Positions 7,393 to 16,647 of a stretch of 60,348 bases of DNA are shown in pieces (positions within the stretch are counted from its first letter, which is position 1; each line of letters begins with the position of its first letter). The notes beneath the pieces were generated by a model that was not told the origin of the DNA, did not search any database, and worked only from the letters and a program-made list of their open reading frames with translations. The position numbers and the translations under genes were made by a program. This stretch comes from a virus, in IMG/VR virus record IMGVR_UViG_3300042090_000783, positions 1 through 60,348 of that record; one strand, given 5' to 3'.

Positions 7393-7393
7393 C

Positions 7394-7618
7394 ATGGCGG
7401 TCACCACCTTGACGGTCGCGCCGGGCGACGACCTGTACAGGTTGGCGGCCGAATACTACGGCGACGCCTCGGCGTGGACGCTGATCGCCGCCGCCAATCC
7501 GGCGGTCAACGGCGACCCGCTGATCCAAACCGACATGACGATCGGCATCCCGCTCTACAACGCCACCCGAGCAAACGACGGCGTCTTCACCGTTCCGGTT
7601 CCGGCGCCCTCGACATGA
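7394..7618 (+). CDS. LysM-like tail protein (P2 gpX-like)
   Basis: The 74-residue product has the LysM pattern: TLTVAPGDDLYRLAAEYYGDAS, then WTLIAAANP, then an IPLY end. In P2 and Mu-like phages this small protein sits next to the hub gene and is thought to help join the tube to the baseplate. Its stop overlaps the hub start in ATGA. Confidence 0.78.
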   Translation: MAVTTLTVAPGDDLYRLAAEYYGDASAWTLIAAANPAVNGDPLIQTDMTIGIPLYNATRANDGVFTVPVPAPST

Positions 7619-8751
7619 GCGACGCGCTCATCGGTCCCTCGACGCCGCGGCCGAGTCAGGTCCGGCGGCCCAGGGGCATCGTCAGAATCGGCGGCACCCC
7701 GGTGTCGTTCCTGTCGTTCAGCGTGACCAACAAGGGCCACTTCACGGCGGACACCTTCCGGGTCGAGCTCGAGTGCTGGCAGCAGCCACAGGGCTTCGGC
7801 CTCGCCTATTGGGCCGGCGCGCCGATGGGCACGACGCTCGAGGTGCTGATCGGCGAGCTGGGGCCACAAGACGATGTCGGCGCGGTGCCGTCAAACGTCA
7901 CATCGCTTATCCTGGGCCAGATCGACGACGTCGAGCCGGAGCTGATCGGCGGCAAGCTCACGCTCACCGGCCGCGACCTGTCGGCGCTCTTCATCGACAC
8001 AAAGACCACGAACAAATGGCCGACCAAAACGGCCTCTGAAATCGTGACACTGCTCGCGCAGGCCGCGGGGCTCACGCCCAATGTGACGGCGACGACCGGC
8101 TCGGTCGGCGAACTGATCAATAGTCAATGGGCGAGCCTGACCCGCGACATCCCGCAGTGGGATCTGATGGTCTTCCTGGCGCAACAGGAGGGTTTCGATC
8201 TCTACGTGACAGGCTCGACGCTCTATTTCGGGCCGGCCGAAGATGATCCGAGCCCCTATCCCGTGACGGTCGGCACGGATGCCTTCGGCCGCATCTGGTC
8301 GAACGCGAAGCAGATACGGCCGAAGCGCTCGTTGACGCTGGCGAAGGACATCTCGGTCACGGTCATGAGCCATGGCGTCCAGTCGGGCCGCGCCATCCAT
8401 GCCGTCGCCACGCGGGCGGGCACGAAGGGCGGCGGCACATCGCATGCGAAGAGTGCCGGGAACGTGCAGAACTACGTGATCCGCCGGCCGAATCTGACGA
8501 TGGAGCAGGCGCAGCAACTGGCCAATCAGACGCTGGCCGAGCTGACCAAGTGGGAAAAGACGCTCGAGGTGTCGATGGAAGGGGATCCGACCATCACCGT
8601 CCAGCGCATGCTGCACCTGACCGGCACGGGAAGCGTCTTCGATCAAGACTATTACATCGACCAGATCACGCGGTCCTACGCCTTCAATGGTTCATTCGAC
8701 ATGACGATCCACGCCAAGAACTCGCCCGTCGTCAGCCAGCCGAACGTTTGA
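7615..8751 (+). CDS. Baseplate hub protein (P2 gpD / Mu gp44-like)
   Basis: The product is 378 residues from the ATG at 7615, chosen because ATGA couples it to gpX. An open frame extends upstream to 7474 but runs inside the LysM gene. It has beta-rich domains, a segment WASLTRDIPQWDLMVFLAQQ typical of the hub family, and a central region (NVQNYVIRRPNLTMEQAQQL) seen in gpD-like proteins. The trimeric hub joins tube and spike. Confidence 0.75.
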   Translation: MSDALIGPSTPRPSQVRRPRGIVRIGGTPVSFLSFSVTNKGHFTADTFRVELECWQQPQGFGLAYWAGAPMGTTLEVLIGELGPQDDVGAVPSNVTSLILGQIDDVEPELIGGKLTLTGRDLSALFIDTKTTNKWPTKTASEIVTLLAQAAGLTPNVTATTGSVGELINSQWASLTRDIPQWDLMVFLAQQEGFDLYVTGSTLYFGPAEDDPSPYPVTVGTDAFGRIWSNAKQIRPKRSLTLAKDISVTVMSHGVQSGRAIHAVATRAGTKGGGTSHAKSAGNVQNYVIRRPNLTMEQAQQLANQTLAELTKWEKTLEVSMEGDPTITVQRMLHLTGTGSVFDQDYYIDQITRSYAFNGSFDMTIHAKNSPVVSQPNV

Positions 8752-8753
8752 CC

Positions 8754-9470
8754 ATGGATCGCCACCTCAACCGCATGCGCGCGGAGGCGATGCGAGCGAT
8801 GCGCGTTGCCGCCGTGCCGCGACAGGCGATCGTGACCTCGTACGATCCGACGCACCACATGGCCAAGGTGATCATCATGCCCGAGGGCGGCGTGCCCTCG
8901 GATCAGGATGGCGTGGTCGAGACGAGCGATGACCCCAGCTCGCCGTCGTCGACGATTAACCTCAATGGGCAGCCGCTCTATGCGAACGCCGAGAGCGGAT
9001 GGCTGCCGATCCTCGTGCAGTGGTCGGGCCCAGGATGGGGCATCTACTCGCCGCCGACGCCGGGCGATCAGGTGACCGTGCTGCACCTCGAGGAGCACTC
9101 AGGCTCGGGTCTCATCATCGGCCGATGCTACGACATCAACCACTTGCCGCTCGCGGTCAACTCCGGCGAGTGGTGGCTGGTACATGCAACCGGCTCGTTC
9201 ATCAAGCTCACCAACGACGGGAAGCTCTCGTTGAACGGCGACACTGAAATCGTCGCAACCGGGCCGACGATCGACATCACGGCCGGCACGGTCTGCACCG
9301 TGTCGGGGCCAACGATCAACGTGAGCGGCGGCGACGTGGTCAACGTGAATGCCCCGACGATCAATCTTGCCGGCGGCGGTCCCGATGTGGCGCGCGTTGG
9401 TGACCAGGTCGTGGTCGGCGGCAGCACGGGTACGATCACGACCGGCTCGAGCAAGGTGAATAGCGGCTGA
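8754..9470 (+). CDS. Baseplate spike (gpV / Mu gp45-like)
   Basis: The 238-residue product starts at the ATG 8754, three bases after the hub stop. The N-terminal part is an OB-fold candidate (ending GDQVTVLHLEEHSGSGLIIG). The C-terminal 80 residues are short beta repeats (GPTIDITAG, GPTINVSGG, APTINLAGG) that predict a triangular beta-helix ending in a pointed tip. This is the membrane-puncturing needle of contractile tails. Confidence 0.82.
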   Translation: MDRHLNRMRAEAMRAMRVAAVPRQAIVTSYDPTHHMAKVIIMPEGGVPSDQDGVVETSDDPSSPSSTINLNGQPLYANAESGWLPILVQWSGPGWGIYSPPTPGDQVTVLHLEEHSGSGLIIGRCYDINHLPLAVNSGEWWLVHATGSFIKLTNDGKLSLNGDTEIVATGPTIDITAGTVCTVSGPTINVSGGDVVNVNAPTINLAGGGPDVARVGDQVVVGGSTGTITTGSSKVNSG

Positions 9471-9859
9471 TGGGCGTTCTTTCCGATATCGCGCATCTCT
9501 TCGGCGGCGACGTCGGCGTCACGCCATCGGGCGACCTCGCCGTCGTCTCGGGGTCGGCGCGCACCACTCAACGGGTGATCCGCCGGCTCCTCTCGACGCC
9601 GACCGTCATCGGCAACTCGGCCTACCCCTGGGAACCGCCCTATGGCGCTGGGCTCGCGGCGCTGATCGGCGGCAATCCGACCGCGCAGCAGATCCAGGCG
9701 AACGTCTCGGCGCAGATGCGGCAAGAGGCCTCGGTGGCGCCGTTGCCGGCGCCGGTCACGACGGTGACGCCGATCGCCGGCGGCGGCGACACGATCGACA
9801 TCGTCTACACCGACCTGAGCGGGACACCTCAGAACTTCTCGTTCAATCTGACCCCATAG
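9470..9859 (+). CDS. Baseplate wedge protein (gpW / gp25 / Mu gp46-like)
   Basis: The 129-residue product starts in a TGATG overlap with the spike gene. It has the pattern of the short gpW/Mu gp46 proteins: an N-terminal GDVGVTPSGDLAVVSGSART segment, then TTQRVIRRLLSTPTVI and a GAGLAALIG helix. gp25-like proteins nucleate the baseplate wedge and start sheath assembly. Confidence 0.75.
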   Translation: MGVLSDIAHLFGGDVGVTPSGDLAVVSGSARTTQRVIRRLLSTPTVIGNSAYPWEPPYGAGLAALIGGNPTAQQIQANVSAQMRQEASVAPLPAPVTTVTPIAGGGDTIDIVYTDLSGTPQNFSFNLTP

Positions 9860-9869
9860 GGCGCACCGA

Positions 9870-11051
9870 ATGGCATCCGTCACCTGGCAGGGCCTGACCG
9901 GCTTCGTCCAGACCCAGGTCGCTGCGCTACAGGCGGCGGCGAATGCCGTCATCGACGCGACAAAGGGCTCGATCACGCTGGCCTGGGCGCAAGCGGTCAG
10001 CGGCGTCGCGCTGTGGCTCCAGGCACAGGTGGCGCAAGCCATCGCGTTGACGCGGTTCCAGACGAGCTACGGCGCCGACGCCGATAGCTGGGGCGCCCAA
10101 TTCGGCTTTGAGCGGCTGCCGGCCGTCGCCGCGACGAGCACGGTCACCTTCGGGCGCTTTACGCCGACGGTGCAGGCTGTCGTCCCGGCCGGGACGGCAT
10201 CTAGCGGCACGCTGAGCGGCGGCGCTGTCGTCTCGACCGGTCCCGGCGGCGTCCAGTTCATGGTGACGGTCGACACGACCAACCCGCTCTACAGCGCGGC
10301 CGCGGGCGGCTATGTCCTGCCGCCCGGGACCGCTTCGGCAACGGCGCCGATCCAGGCGCTCGTCGCCGGCTCGAGCGGCAACGTGCTGGCGAATACCATC
10401 ACGTCTTTCGTGCAGCCCATCATCGGGATCGACACCGTGGCGAATGGCGCGCCCGTGACCAACGGCGTCAACGCCGAGGTCGACCCGACCTATAAGGCGC
10501 GTTTCCCGGTTTGGCTCGCTGGACTCGCATCATCCGACGAAGCCGCGATCGAGGCGGCCATTCAGGGCGTGCAGCAGGGCCTGCAGTACCTGATCGTCCA
10601 AAACGTCGATTATCCCGGCCTCGGCGCCGACAACGGCAACTTCTTCGTCATCATCAACGATGGATCGGGCAGCCCACCGACATCGCTATTGAACCTCGTC
10701 TCGGCGGCCGTCCAGGCCGTGCGCGGCTTCACGATCCGGTTCCAAGGCGCCTTTGCGCCGAGCCTTGTCGCACCGGCAATCGCGCTGAACGTCCGCGCCG
10801 CACCGGGCTATACGCAAGGCGCGATCGAGACGCTCGTGCAGGCGGCAATCGTCGAGGCGGTCAACGCCGTGCCACTCGACAGCCCCACCCTCTTCGTCGC
10901 GGTGATCGAGGCGGCGGCCATGTCGGTTCCAGGATGCGCAGGCGTGCAGCCGGGTGCGACCACGATCAACGGCGCGAATGCGGATCTCCCGTTGACTGAG
11001 CTCCAACTGCCGCTGATCGGCACGAGCAACGTATCGATCGGCTCTTACTAA
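9870..11051 (+). CDS. Baseplate J protein (P2 gpJ / Mu gp47-like)
   Basis: The 393-residue product has the Baseplate_J signature order: an N-terminal helical region ending ADADSWGAQFGFER, a beta domain with VPAGTASSGT, a GSSGNVLANTIT stretch, EVDPTYKARFPVWLAGLASS, and a C-terminal region with VRAAPGYTQGAI. J-like proteins form the wedge body with gpW and gpI. The stop overlaps the next start (TAATG). Confidence 0.85.
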   Translation: MASVTWQGLTGFVQTQVAALQAAANAVIDATKGSITLAWAQAVSGVALWLQAQVAQAIALTRFQTSYGADADSWGAQFGFERLPAVAATSTVTFGRFTPTVQAVVPAGTASSGTLSGGAVVSTGPGGVQFMVTVDTTNPLYSAAAGGYVLPPGTASATAPIQALVAGSSGNVLANTITSFVQPIIGIDTVANGAPVTNGVNAEVDPTYKARFPVWLAGLASSDEAAIEAAIQGVQQGLQYLIVQNVDYPGLGADNGNFFVIINDGSGSPPTSLLNLVSAAVQAVRGFTIRFQGAFAPSLVAPAIALNVRAAPGYTQGAIETLVQAAIVEAVNAVPLDSPTLFVAVIEAAAMSVPGCAGVQPGATTINGANADLPLTELQLPLIGTSNVSIGSY

Positions 11052-12055
11052 TGGCGACCGGTTCGATCGCCGACATCACCTCGCGGCTGCAGCGGTGGCT
11101 CCCGGCCCGGTGGTTCCCGACGCAAGCGGTCAACAGCGATGGCACCGTGCCGCGCGTCTATGCTCAACTGGTGAGTTGGGCGACGGGCCTGCAAGCGATC
11201 TGGACGCAGATCCAATACACGATCGCTCAGACGCGGCTCGGCACGTCGACCGATGGCTGGCTCGACCTCCTGTCGCAGGACTATTTCGGCGGCGACCTGC
11301 CCAGGCTCTCCGGCGAGACCGATGCGGCGTTTCAGGCGCGCATCGCTGCGAACCTGTTCCTGCCGGCGAACACACCAGCGGCGATACAGAGCGCCGTCGA
11401 GAGCGTCACGGGCTACCCAGCGCGGCTCATCGAGCCCTGGCAGCCGGCGCAGACCTTTGTGTGGGGCCGGTCGTTCTGGGGCGTCAACACGGCGGCCAAT
11501 CCAGGTCAGTGGGCGAACGGCAATCAGCGGTATCAGGGGCTGATCCAGTGCGCGCTCCCGGCCGCGACGGGCTCCGGCGGCAATCCGCGGTTCGGCTGGG
11601 GCAATTTCTTCTGGGGCTCAGGCCTGGCGAACGCCGTGGCGCTCGGCGCGTGGTGGACGAGCTTCTCGGGGGAGAACGGCGCCAACCTCGTCTATGCGAT
11701 CGTCAACCGCCTCAAGATGGTCGGCACGACGATTTACGTGCAGTTCGTGCCGCCCTCGCAGCTCCTGCCACCCAGCCAGACGCTCATCAACGACGAGGGT
11801 TGGGTCCTTCTGTCGAATGCGGGCGCCTATCCGACCTCGCCGACCGGCCTCGCCGCCGGCGCGCTATGGAGCAACGGGCTCGTCGTTTCGATCGTCCCGG
11901 GCGCCACACCCAATCCCGCCGCGCCGGCGGTGTTCTTCGTGAACATGATGCCCGCGTCGCTGCTCGCGCTCGGCGGCGGCAATCTCCCGTTGTCCCAGCC
12001 GACTCCGGGTAGCGGCCAGCTTTGGAACGACGGCGGCATCGTCGCGGTCGCCTGA
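11051..12055 (+). CDS. Baseplate protein I-like (Mu gp48 / P2 gpI position)
   Basis: The 334-residue product lies directly after gpJ. The start (ITSRLQRWLPARWFP) and the DGWLDLLSQDYFG motif near residues 70-85 fit the DUF2313/gpI type. The C-terminus carries beta-rich, Trp/Gly-rich modules (FVWGRSFWGVN and RFGWGNFFWGSG are near repeats). These may be fibre-attachment or carbohydrate-binding elements added to the usual 200-residue protein. Confidence 0.7.
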   Translation: MATGSIADITSRLQRWLPARWFPTQAVNSDGTVPRVYAQLVSWATGLQAIWTQIQYTIAQTRLGTSTDGWLDLLSQDYFGGDLPRLSGETDAAFQARIAANLFLPANTPAAIQSAVESVTGYPARLIEPWQPAQTFVWGRSFWGVNTAANPGQWANGNQRYQGLIQCALPAATGSGGNPRFGWGNFFWGSGLANAVALGAWWTSFSGENGANLVYAIVNRLKMVGTTIYVQFVPPSQLLPPSQTLINDEGWVLLSNAGAYPTSPTGLAAGALWSNGLVVSIVPGATPNPAAPAVFFVNMMPASLLALGGGNLPLSQPTPGSGQLWNDGGIVAVA

Positions 12056-12080
12056 CCTTCAAACATCGGAGAGACACCGC

Positions 12081-13775
12081 ATGCGTCGTCTGATCGCCGC
12101 GGCCCTGCTGTTGCTCGCGCCGCTCTCAGCGGCGGCGCAGGTATCAGGCATCAACCCGACCGTCAACACGCTCACGTTGCAGCCGGGGTCGGCGCCGACG
12201 AGCCCGGTCAACGGACAGATGTGGTCGACCTCGACCGGCTTCTACGGCTACGTCAATGGTGCCACCGTCGGGCCGTTCGGCACCGGCGGCGGTTCCGGCA
12301 CGGTCACGACCCTGTCGGTGGCGAGTGCCAACGGCCTCGCTGGCACGGTCGCCAACCCGACCACGACGCCCGCCATTACTCTCTCGACCACGATCAGCGG
12401 AATGCTGAAGGGCTCCGGCGGCGCCCTCGCCGCGGCCACGGCCGGCACCGACTATCTCACGCCGACGGGATCGGGCGCGTCGCTCACCGGCCTGACCTGG
12501 TCGCAGATCGGCTCGACCCCGACCACACTCTCGGGCTACGGCATCACGAACGGCCTGACCACGTCGCTGGCCAGCGCCGATATCATCGTCGGCAACGGGT
12601 CCGGTGTCGCTGCGCCGGTCGCGGTGTCCGGTGACTGCACGATCAGCAATGCAGGCGCGCTCACCTGCACCACGACGAACGGCACGGCTTTCGCCGCGAG
12701 CGCCACGACGAACGCGCTCAATGCCTCGAACATCAACGCTGGCACGCTTGGCGCGGGCCGTCTGCCCGCCTTCACCGGCGACGTGACCAGCCCGTCCGGC
12801 TCGAGCGTCAACACGATCGCGGCAAATGCCGTGACCCTCTCGAAATTCCAACAGGGTGGCGCCAACACCATCGTTGGCAACGCGACGAGCTCGACGGCGA
12901 ACGACACCAACTTGTCGATCCCGTCCTGCTCCGGGGCGTCCAACGCGCTGACATGGACGAGCGGCACCGGCTTCGGCTGCAACACGATCTCCGGCAGCGG
13001 CTCGGGGACCGTGACGAGCGTCGGCTTGGCGCTGCCGTCGATCTTCACCGTCTCCGGCTCTCCGGTCACGGGGTCGGGCACGCTCACCGGCACGCTGGCG
13101 ACCGAGACGGCGAATTACGGTTTCTTCGGCCCGACGACGGGAAGCGCGGCCGCGCCGACGTTCCGCGCGATGGTGTCCGCCGATATCCCGGCCGGCATCG
13201 TCGCCAACTCGTCGCTGGCGAACTCCTCGACCACCGTCAACGGCGTCGCCTGCACGCTGGGCTCGACCTGCACGGCGACCGCGGCGGCCGGCACGCTCAC
13301 CGGAACGACGCTCAACAGCACGGTGACGAGCTCGTCGCTCACGAGTCTCGGATTTCTCACCGCCCTCAATGTCACGGGCACCGTCAACCTGTACGGGTAT
13401 TCGATCGTTCAGCTTGGCGAGATCAGCATGAACAATCCGCTGATCTATTCGGGCAGCGGCTACTCCAGCGCCCCGTCGATCTCGTCGGGCTTCGGGACCG
13501 GCGCTTCGGTCACGCAGAACAACGGCACCGCAGCCTTTCAGATCAATGTCGGCACCGGCGGCTCGGCAACGAGCGGCGTCATCGGACTACCAGGGGCTGC
13601 GAACGGCTGGAACTGCTTTGCAAACGACATCACGACGGAAAGCTCGACCGTCTTCATGACCAAGCAAACCGCCGGCACTACGACAACCGTGACCATCAAA
13701 AATTTCAACGACACCGGCTCCGCGGCGGCGTGGGCGGCGAGCGACGTGCTCGCGGTCGAGTGCATGGCCTACTGA
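12081..13775 (+). CDS. Tail fibre-like protein with a predicted signal peptide
   Basis: The 564-residue product is Gly/Ser/Thr-rich with repeated beta-type units (GSGTVTTLSVASANGLAGTV, then GSGTVTSVGLALP), as in phage fibres. The N-terminus, however, is a textbook Sec signal peptide: MRRL, a hydrophobic core AALLLLAPLS, then an AAA cleavage site before QVS. That is unexpected for a virion protein assembled in the cytoplasm. GGAGAG precedes the ATG. It follows the gpI gene, where Mu-like phages have fibres. Confidence 0.65.
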   Translation: MRRLIAAALLLLAPLSAAAQVSGINPTVNTLTLQPGSAPTSPVNGQMWSTSTGFYGYVNGATVGPFGTGGGSGTVTTLSVASANGLAGTVANPTTTPAITLSTTISGMLKGSGGALAAATAGTDYLTPTGSGASLTGLTWSQIGSTPTTLSGYGITNGLTTSLASADIIVGNGSGVAAPVAVSGDCTISNAGALTCTTTNGTAFAASATTNALNASNINAGTLGAGRLPAFTGDVTSPSGSSVNTIAANAVTLSKFQQGGANTIVGNATSSTANDTNLSIPSCSGASNALTWTSGTGFGCNTISGSGSGTVTSVGLALPSIFTVSGSPVTGSGTLTGTLATETANYGFFGPTTGSAAAPTFRAMVSADIPAGIVANSSLANSSTTVNGVACTLGSTCTATAAAGTLTGTTLNSTVTSSSLTSLGFLTALNVTGTVNLYGYSIVQLGEISMNNPLIYSGSGYSSAPSISSGFGTGASVTQNNGTAAFQINVGTGGSATSGVIGLPGAANGWNCFANDITTESSTVFMTKQTAGTTTTVTIKNFNDTGSAAAWAASDVLAVECMAY

Positions 13776-13807
13776 GCCCGCGCGGATTTCTGCTGTAGGA
13801 GGCTATC

Positions 13808-16117
13808 ATCGATCTCCCGATCATCTATGACCAGGCGCAGGGCCGGGACTATGACATCCTGCACGGCTGGCGCGGCATCAAGATCGCGGCGGCGGCGCTG
13901 GGCTCCGACCTGCTCGGCAGCACCACGACGCTCGTCACTGGCCTTGCCGCGACGCAAACCGCGACGGCGAGCCTGACGATCAACCTGGCGGCTGGCGACA
14001 TCTACCAACTCGCCGACGTCGATGCGACGGCCTATGGCTCGCTTTCCAGCGACCTCGCGCAGATCCTGCAACAGGGCTTCGCGGCAGCTCAGCAGGTCAC
14101 GCTCTCGACGGCCGGCCTCTCCTCGGGTCAATCGCGCTGGGCGCTCATCCAGGCACAATTCTCGTCGGTCGACGACATCCCGAGCGATGATCCGAACGGC
14201 GGCATCCTGCCGTACCTCAATGCCGCCAACCCGGCGGGCGCGCCGTGGAGCGGGCCGAATAACTCGGGGTCGGCGCAGAACACGCAGCGTAAAGGCATCT
14301 GCGCGATCGCCGTCATCTACGGCACGGTGGCGACGACGGGCTCGGAAGTGCCTCCGGCTGCGACGAGCGGCTGGGTCGGCCTCTACATGGTCGATCTCGC
14401 CTACGGTCAGACAGCGGTCGCGCAAAGCCAGATCAAGACCTGCGGGCCATCGGTCGGAACCGGCGTGCCGACGAACTATCCCGTGGCGCCGTTTCTCGCA
14501 GGCCTGCTGAATTCGCACCACGGCGGCGTCGCGGGCCAGGCGCCGCAGATCAAGATGACCGAGCTCGCGAGCGTGTCGAGCGCCAACGCGGGCGGCGGCA
14601 TCGCGACGGTCTATGCCTATGCCGGCAATCCGAACGGTTTCGTGGCGGGTGTGGCGGCCGTTCCCGGCGTGTCGCCGCCCGATCTCTGCATCAATACGCT
14701 CAATGGCCAGATCTATGCCTGCACTTCGACAGGCCCGGCGAGCGGTACCGGCGCGGCCGTCTGGACCCCGGCCGGCAGCGGCGGGTCTGTCACCAGCGTC
14801 GGCATCGCGGACGCGGCAAACGGCGGCATCGCCGTCACCGGCTCGCCCGTCACCGGCGCCGGCACGATCACACTCAACCTGAGCCCCGGCACGCTGCTGA
14901 CCAAAGCGACGCCGACTACGTCCGATGGCGTGCTCATCATGGACAATGCCGCGTCGGGCGCGGCCAAGACGGCGACCATTGCGGAGATCTTGGGCGCCGG
15001 CGCGGTCACGAACGTCGCCGACGCGACCAATGGTGGCCTGTCCTTCTCGACGTCGGCCGGCGTGGTCACCGCCAGCCTCGCGCCGAACAACCTTGTCAAC
15101 AAGGCATCCCCGGTCGTGGGGGACCTTGTGCTGATCGGCGATTCCGCCGCGAGCGATGCACCGAAGGCGACGACGCTGTCGGCCATCGCGGCGCTCCTCG
15201 GCGGTGGCACCGGCACCGTCACGACTGGCGCGGTCAATGACCTCGCGTACTATGCGTCGGCCGGCAACGCCGTTTCAGGTCTCGCCACGGCCAACAATGG
15301 GGTGCTGGTCACCAGCGCGAGCGGCGTGCCGTCGATCGGCACGACCCTGCCGGCGCAGGTGCAGAGCAACATCACATCGCTCGGCACGGTCACCAGCGGC
15401 ACATGGAGCGCCGGCGCCATCGCCGTAGCTCATGGCGGCACGGGGCAGACCAGCTTCACGGCCAACAGCCTGCTCCTCGCCAACAGCGCATCCTCGACCG
15501 CGTCGCTGGGTGCTGCGACCAACGGCCAAATTCCCATCGGCTCGACCGGCCTGGCGCCGGCGCTTTCGACGCTCGCCGGCAGCAGCGGCGTCTCGGTCAC
15601 GAATGGAGCGGGCTCGGTCACGCTTGGGCTTTCGCCAGGGAGCTTGGCCGCGAAGGCTTCTCCGGTCAGCGCCGACTTGGTTGTGATCGGTGACTCTGCG
15701 GCGGGCGACGCGGCAAAGACCACGACCATCTCGAACCTCGCCTCGACGATACTCGCGTCCGCGCCGTTCTCGGCGAAATTCACCTCATCGGCTCAGGCGA
15801 TGCCAGCCGCCGGCTCGACACTCACCGTCGCTCACGGCCTCGGCGCGGTCCCGTTCGGGTATCAGGTCTATCTCCAGTGCGTGACGGCGGAAAATGGCTG
15901 GTCGGTCGGCGACACGGTGCAAATTGCACAGGGAACCAACGGCGTGTCCGGCACATCCAACTCCCTCGATCAGATCTTCTATGCCGATGCGACCAACATT
16001 CACGTCCTTCTGAGCGCGAACGCAGGCAGCCAATATGTATGGATGAATAAATCGACAGGCGCCACGGTCGGATTGACGATCGCCAACTGGAACATCCTTA
16101 TCAAGGCATGGCTCTAA
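13808..16117 (+). CDS. Tail fibre protein, probable ATC start codon
   Basis: The coding frame is open from 13799 to 16117 and reads as protein throughout, but it contains no in-frame ATG, GTG or TTG before the GTG at 14327. AGGAGG lies at 13797-13802, and an ATC at 13808 is 5 bases downstream, so ATC is the likely start (769 residues). An in-frame TAG at 13796 rules out a longer form. The N-terminal domain (GYD-free, with SSGQSRWALIQAQFSSVDD) is a fibre attachment domain. The C-terminal 400 residues hold three variants of a KASPVxxDLVxIGDSAA repeat. Confidence 0.7.
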   Translation: MDLPIIYDQAQGRDYDILHGWRGIKIAAAALGSDLLGSTTTLVTGLAATQTATASLTINLAAGDIYQLADVDATAYGSLSSDLAQILQQGFAAAQQVTLSTAGLSSGQSRWALIQAQFSSVDDIPSDDPNGGILPYLNAANPAGAPWSGPNNSGSAQNTQRKGICAIAVIYGTVATTGSEVPPAATSGWVGLYMVDLAYGQTAVAQSQIKTCGPSVGTGVPTNYPVAPFLAGLLNSHHGGVAGQAPQIKMTELASVSSANAGGGIATVYAYAGNPNGFVAGVAAVPGVSPPDLCINTLNGQIYACTSTGPASGTGAAVWTPAGSGGSVTSVGIADAANGGIAVTGSPVTGAGTITLNLSPGTLLTKATPTTSDGVLIMDNAASGAAKTATIAEILGAGAVTNVADATNGGLSFSTSAGVVTASLAPNNLVNKASPVVGDLVLIGDSAASDAPKATTLSAIAALLGGGTGTVTTGAVNDLAYYASAGNAVSGLATANNGVLVTSASGVPSIGTTLPAQVQSNITSLGTVTSGTWSAGAIAVAHGGTGQTSFTANSLLLANSASSTASLGAATNGQIPIGSTGLAPALSTLAGSSGVSVTNGAGSVTLGLSPGSLAAKASPVSADLVVIGDSAAGDAAKTTTISNLASTILASAPFSAKFTSSAQAMPAAGSTLTVAHGLGAVPFGYQVYLQCVTAENGWSVGDTVQIAQGTNGVSGTSNSLDQIFYADATNIHVLLSANAGSQYVWMNKSTGATVGLTIANWNILIKAWL

Positions 16118-16647
16118 TCATGACCCAAATGTTCTTCGCCGACAGCAACGGCAACTATCTCGGCTCTTTCGACGGCGGCGACGCGGGAGAATATTGGGAT
16201 GGCGAGGCATGGGGCGCGCCGCCGGCTGGCGTCGTCGCGGTACCCTCGCAGCCCGCGGTCGCCGGGCAGACCTGGAACGGCAGCGCATGGGTGGATACGT
16301 CCACGAGCCTGACCAACAAGGCGCAGGCGACCTATAACGGGCTCATCAACGGCGGCCTCGCCATCACGAGCGCCAGCACGCCCGCGCTGAACGGTACCTA
16401 CGACGTGTCGATCGCCGGCCAGCAGCGAATCACGGCGATGCAAGCGGCGATCCTGACGAGCGCGGCGCTCTTTCCAGGTTACTGGCATCCGACCCTGACC
16501 GGCGCGCCGGTCACGATGACGGTGGCGCAATTCACCGAGATCGCCGAGGCGGCGCTGGCCTTCGTCGCGGAGTGCGTCGCTGCCCTCTCGACCATCACGG
16601 CAGGTGGCACGGCGACGTTTCCGAGCGCGAGCGCCACAGTCGCCTAG
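16108..16647 (+). CDS. Fibre-associated / fibre assembly protein
   Basis: The 179-residue product overlaps the fibre gene by 10 bases. A second ATG at 16120 would give 175 residues. The N-terminal half (FFADSNGNYLGSFDGGD, then TWNGSAWVDTS) resembles short tip or adhesin modules. The C-terminal half (QQRITAMQAAIL, then MTVAQFTEIAEAALAFVAEC) resembles DUF4376-type domains at the end of tail-fibre operons. The stop overlaps that of the convergent methyltransferase gene. Confidence 0.55.
   Translation: MALIMTQMFFADSNGNYLGSFDGGDAGEYWDGEAWGAPPAGVVAVPSQPAVAGQTWNGSAWVDTSTSLTNKAQATYNGLINGGLAITSASTPALNGTYDVSIAGQQRITAMQAAILTSAALFPGYWHPTLTGAPVTMTVAQFTEIAEAALAFVAECVAALSTITAGGTATFPSASATVA

Noticed and set aside
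7474-7614. Upstream extension of the hub gene
   Set aside because: It lies inside the LysM gene in another frame; the ATGA overlap at 7615 is the expected start.
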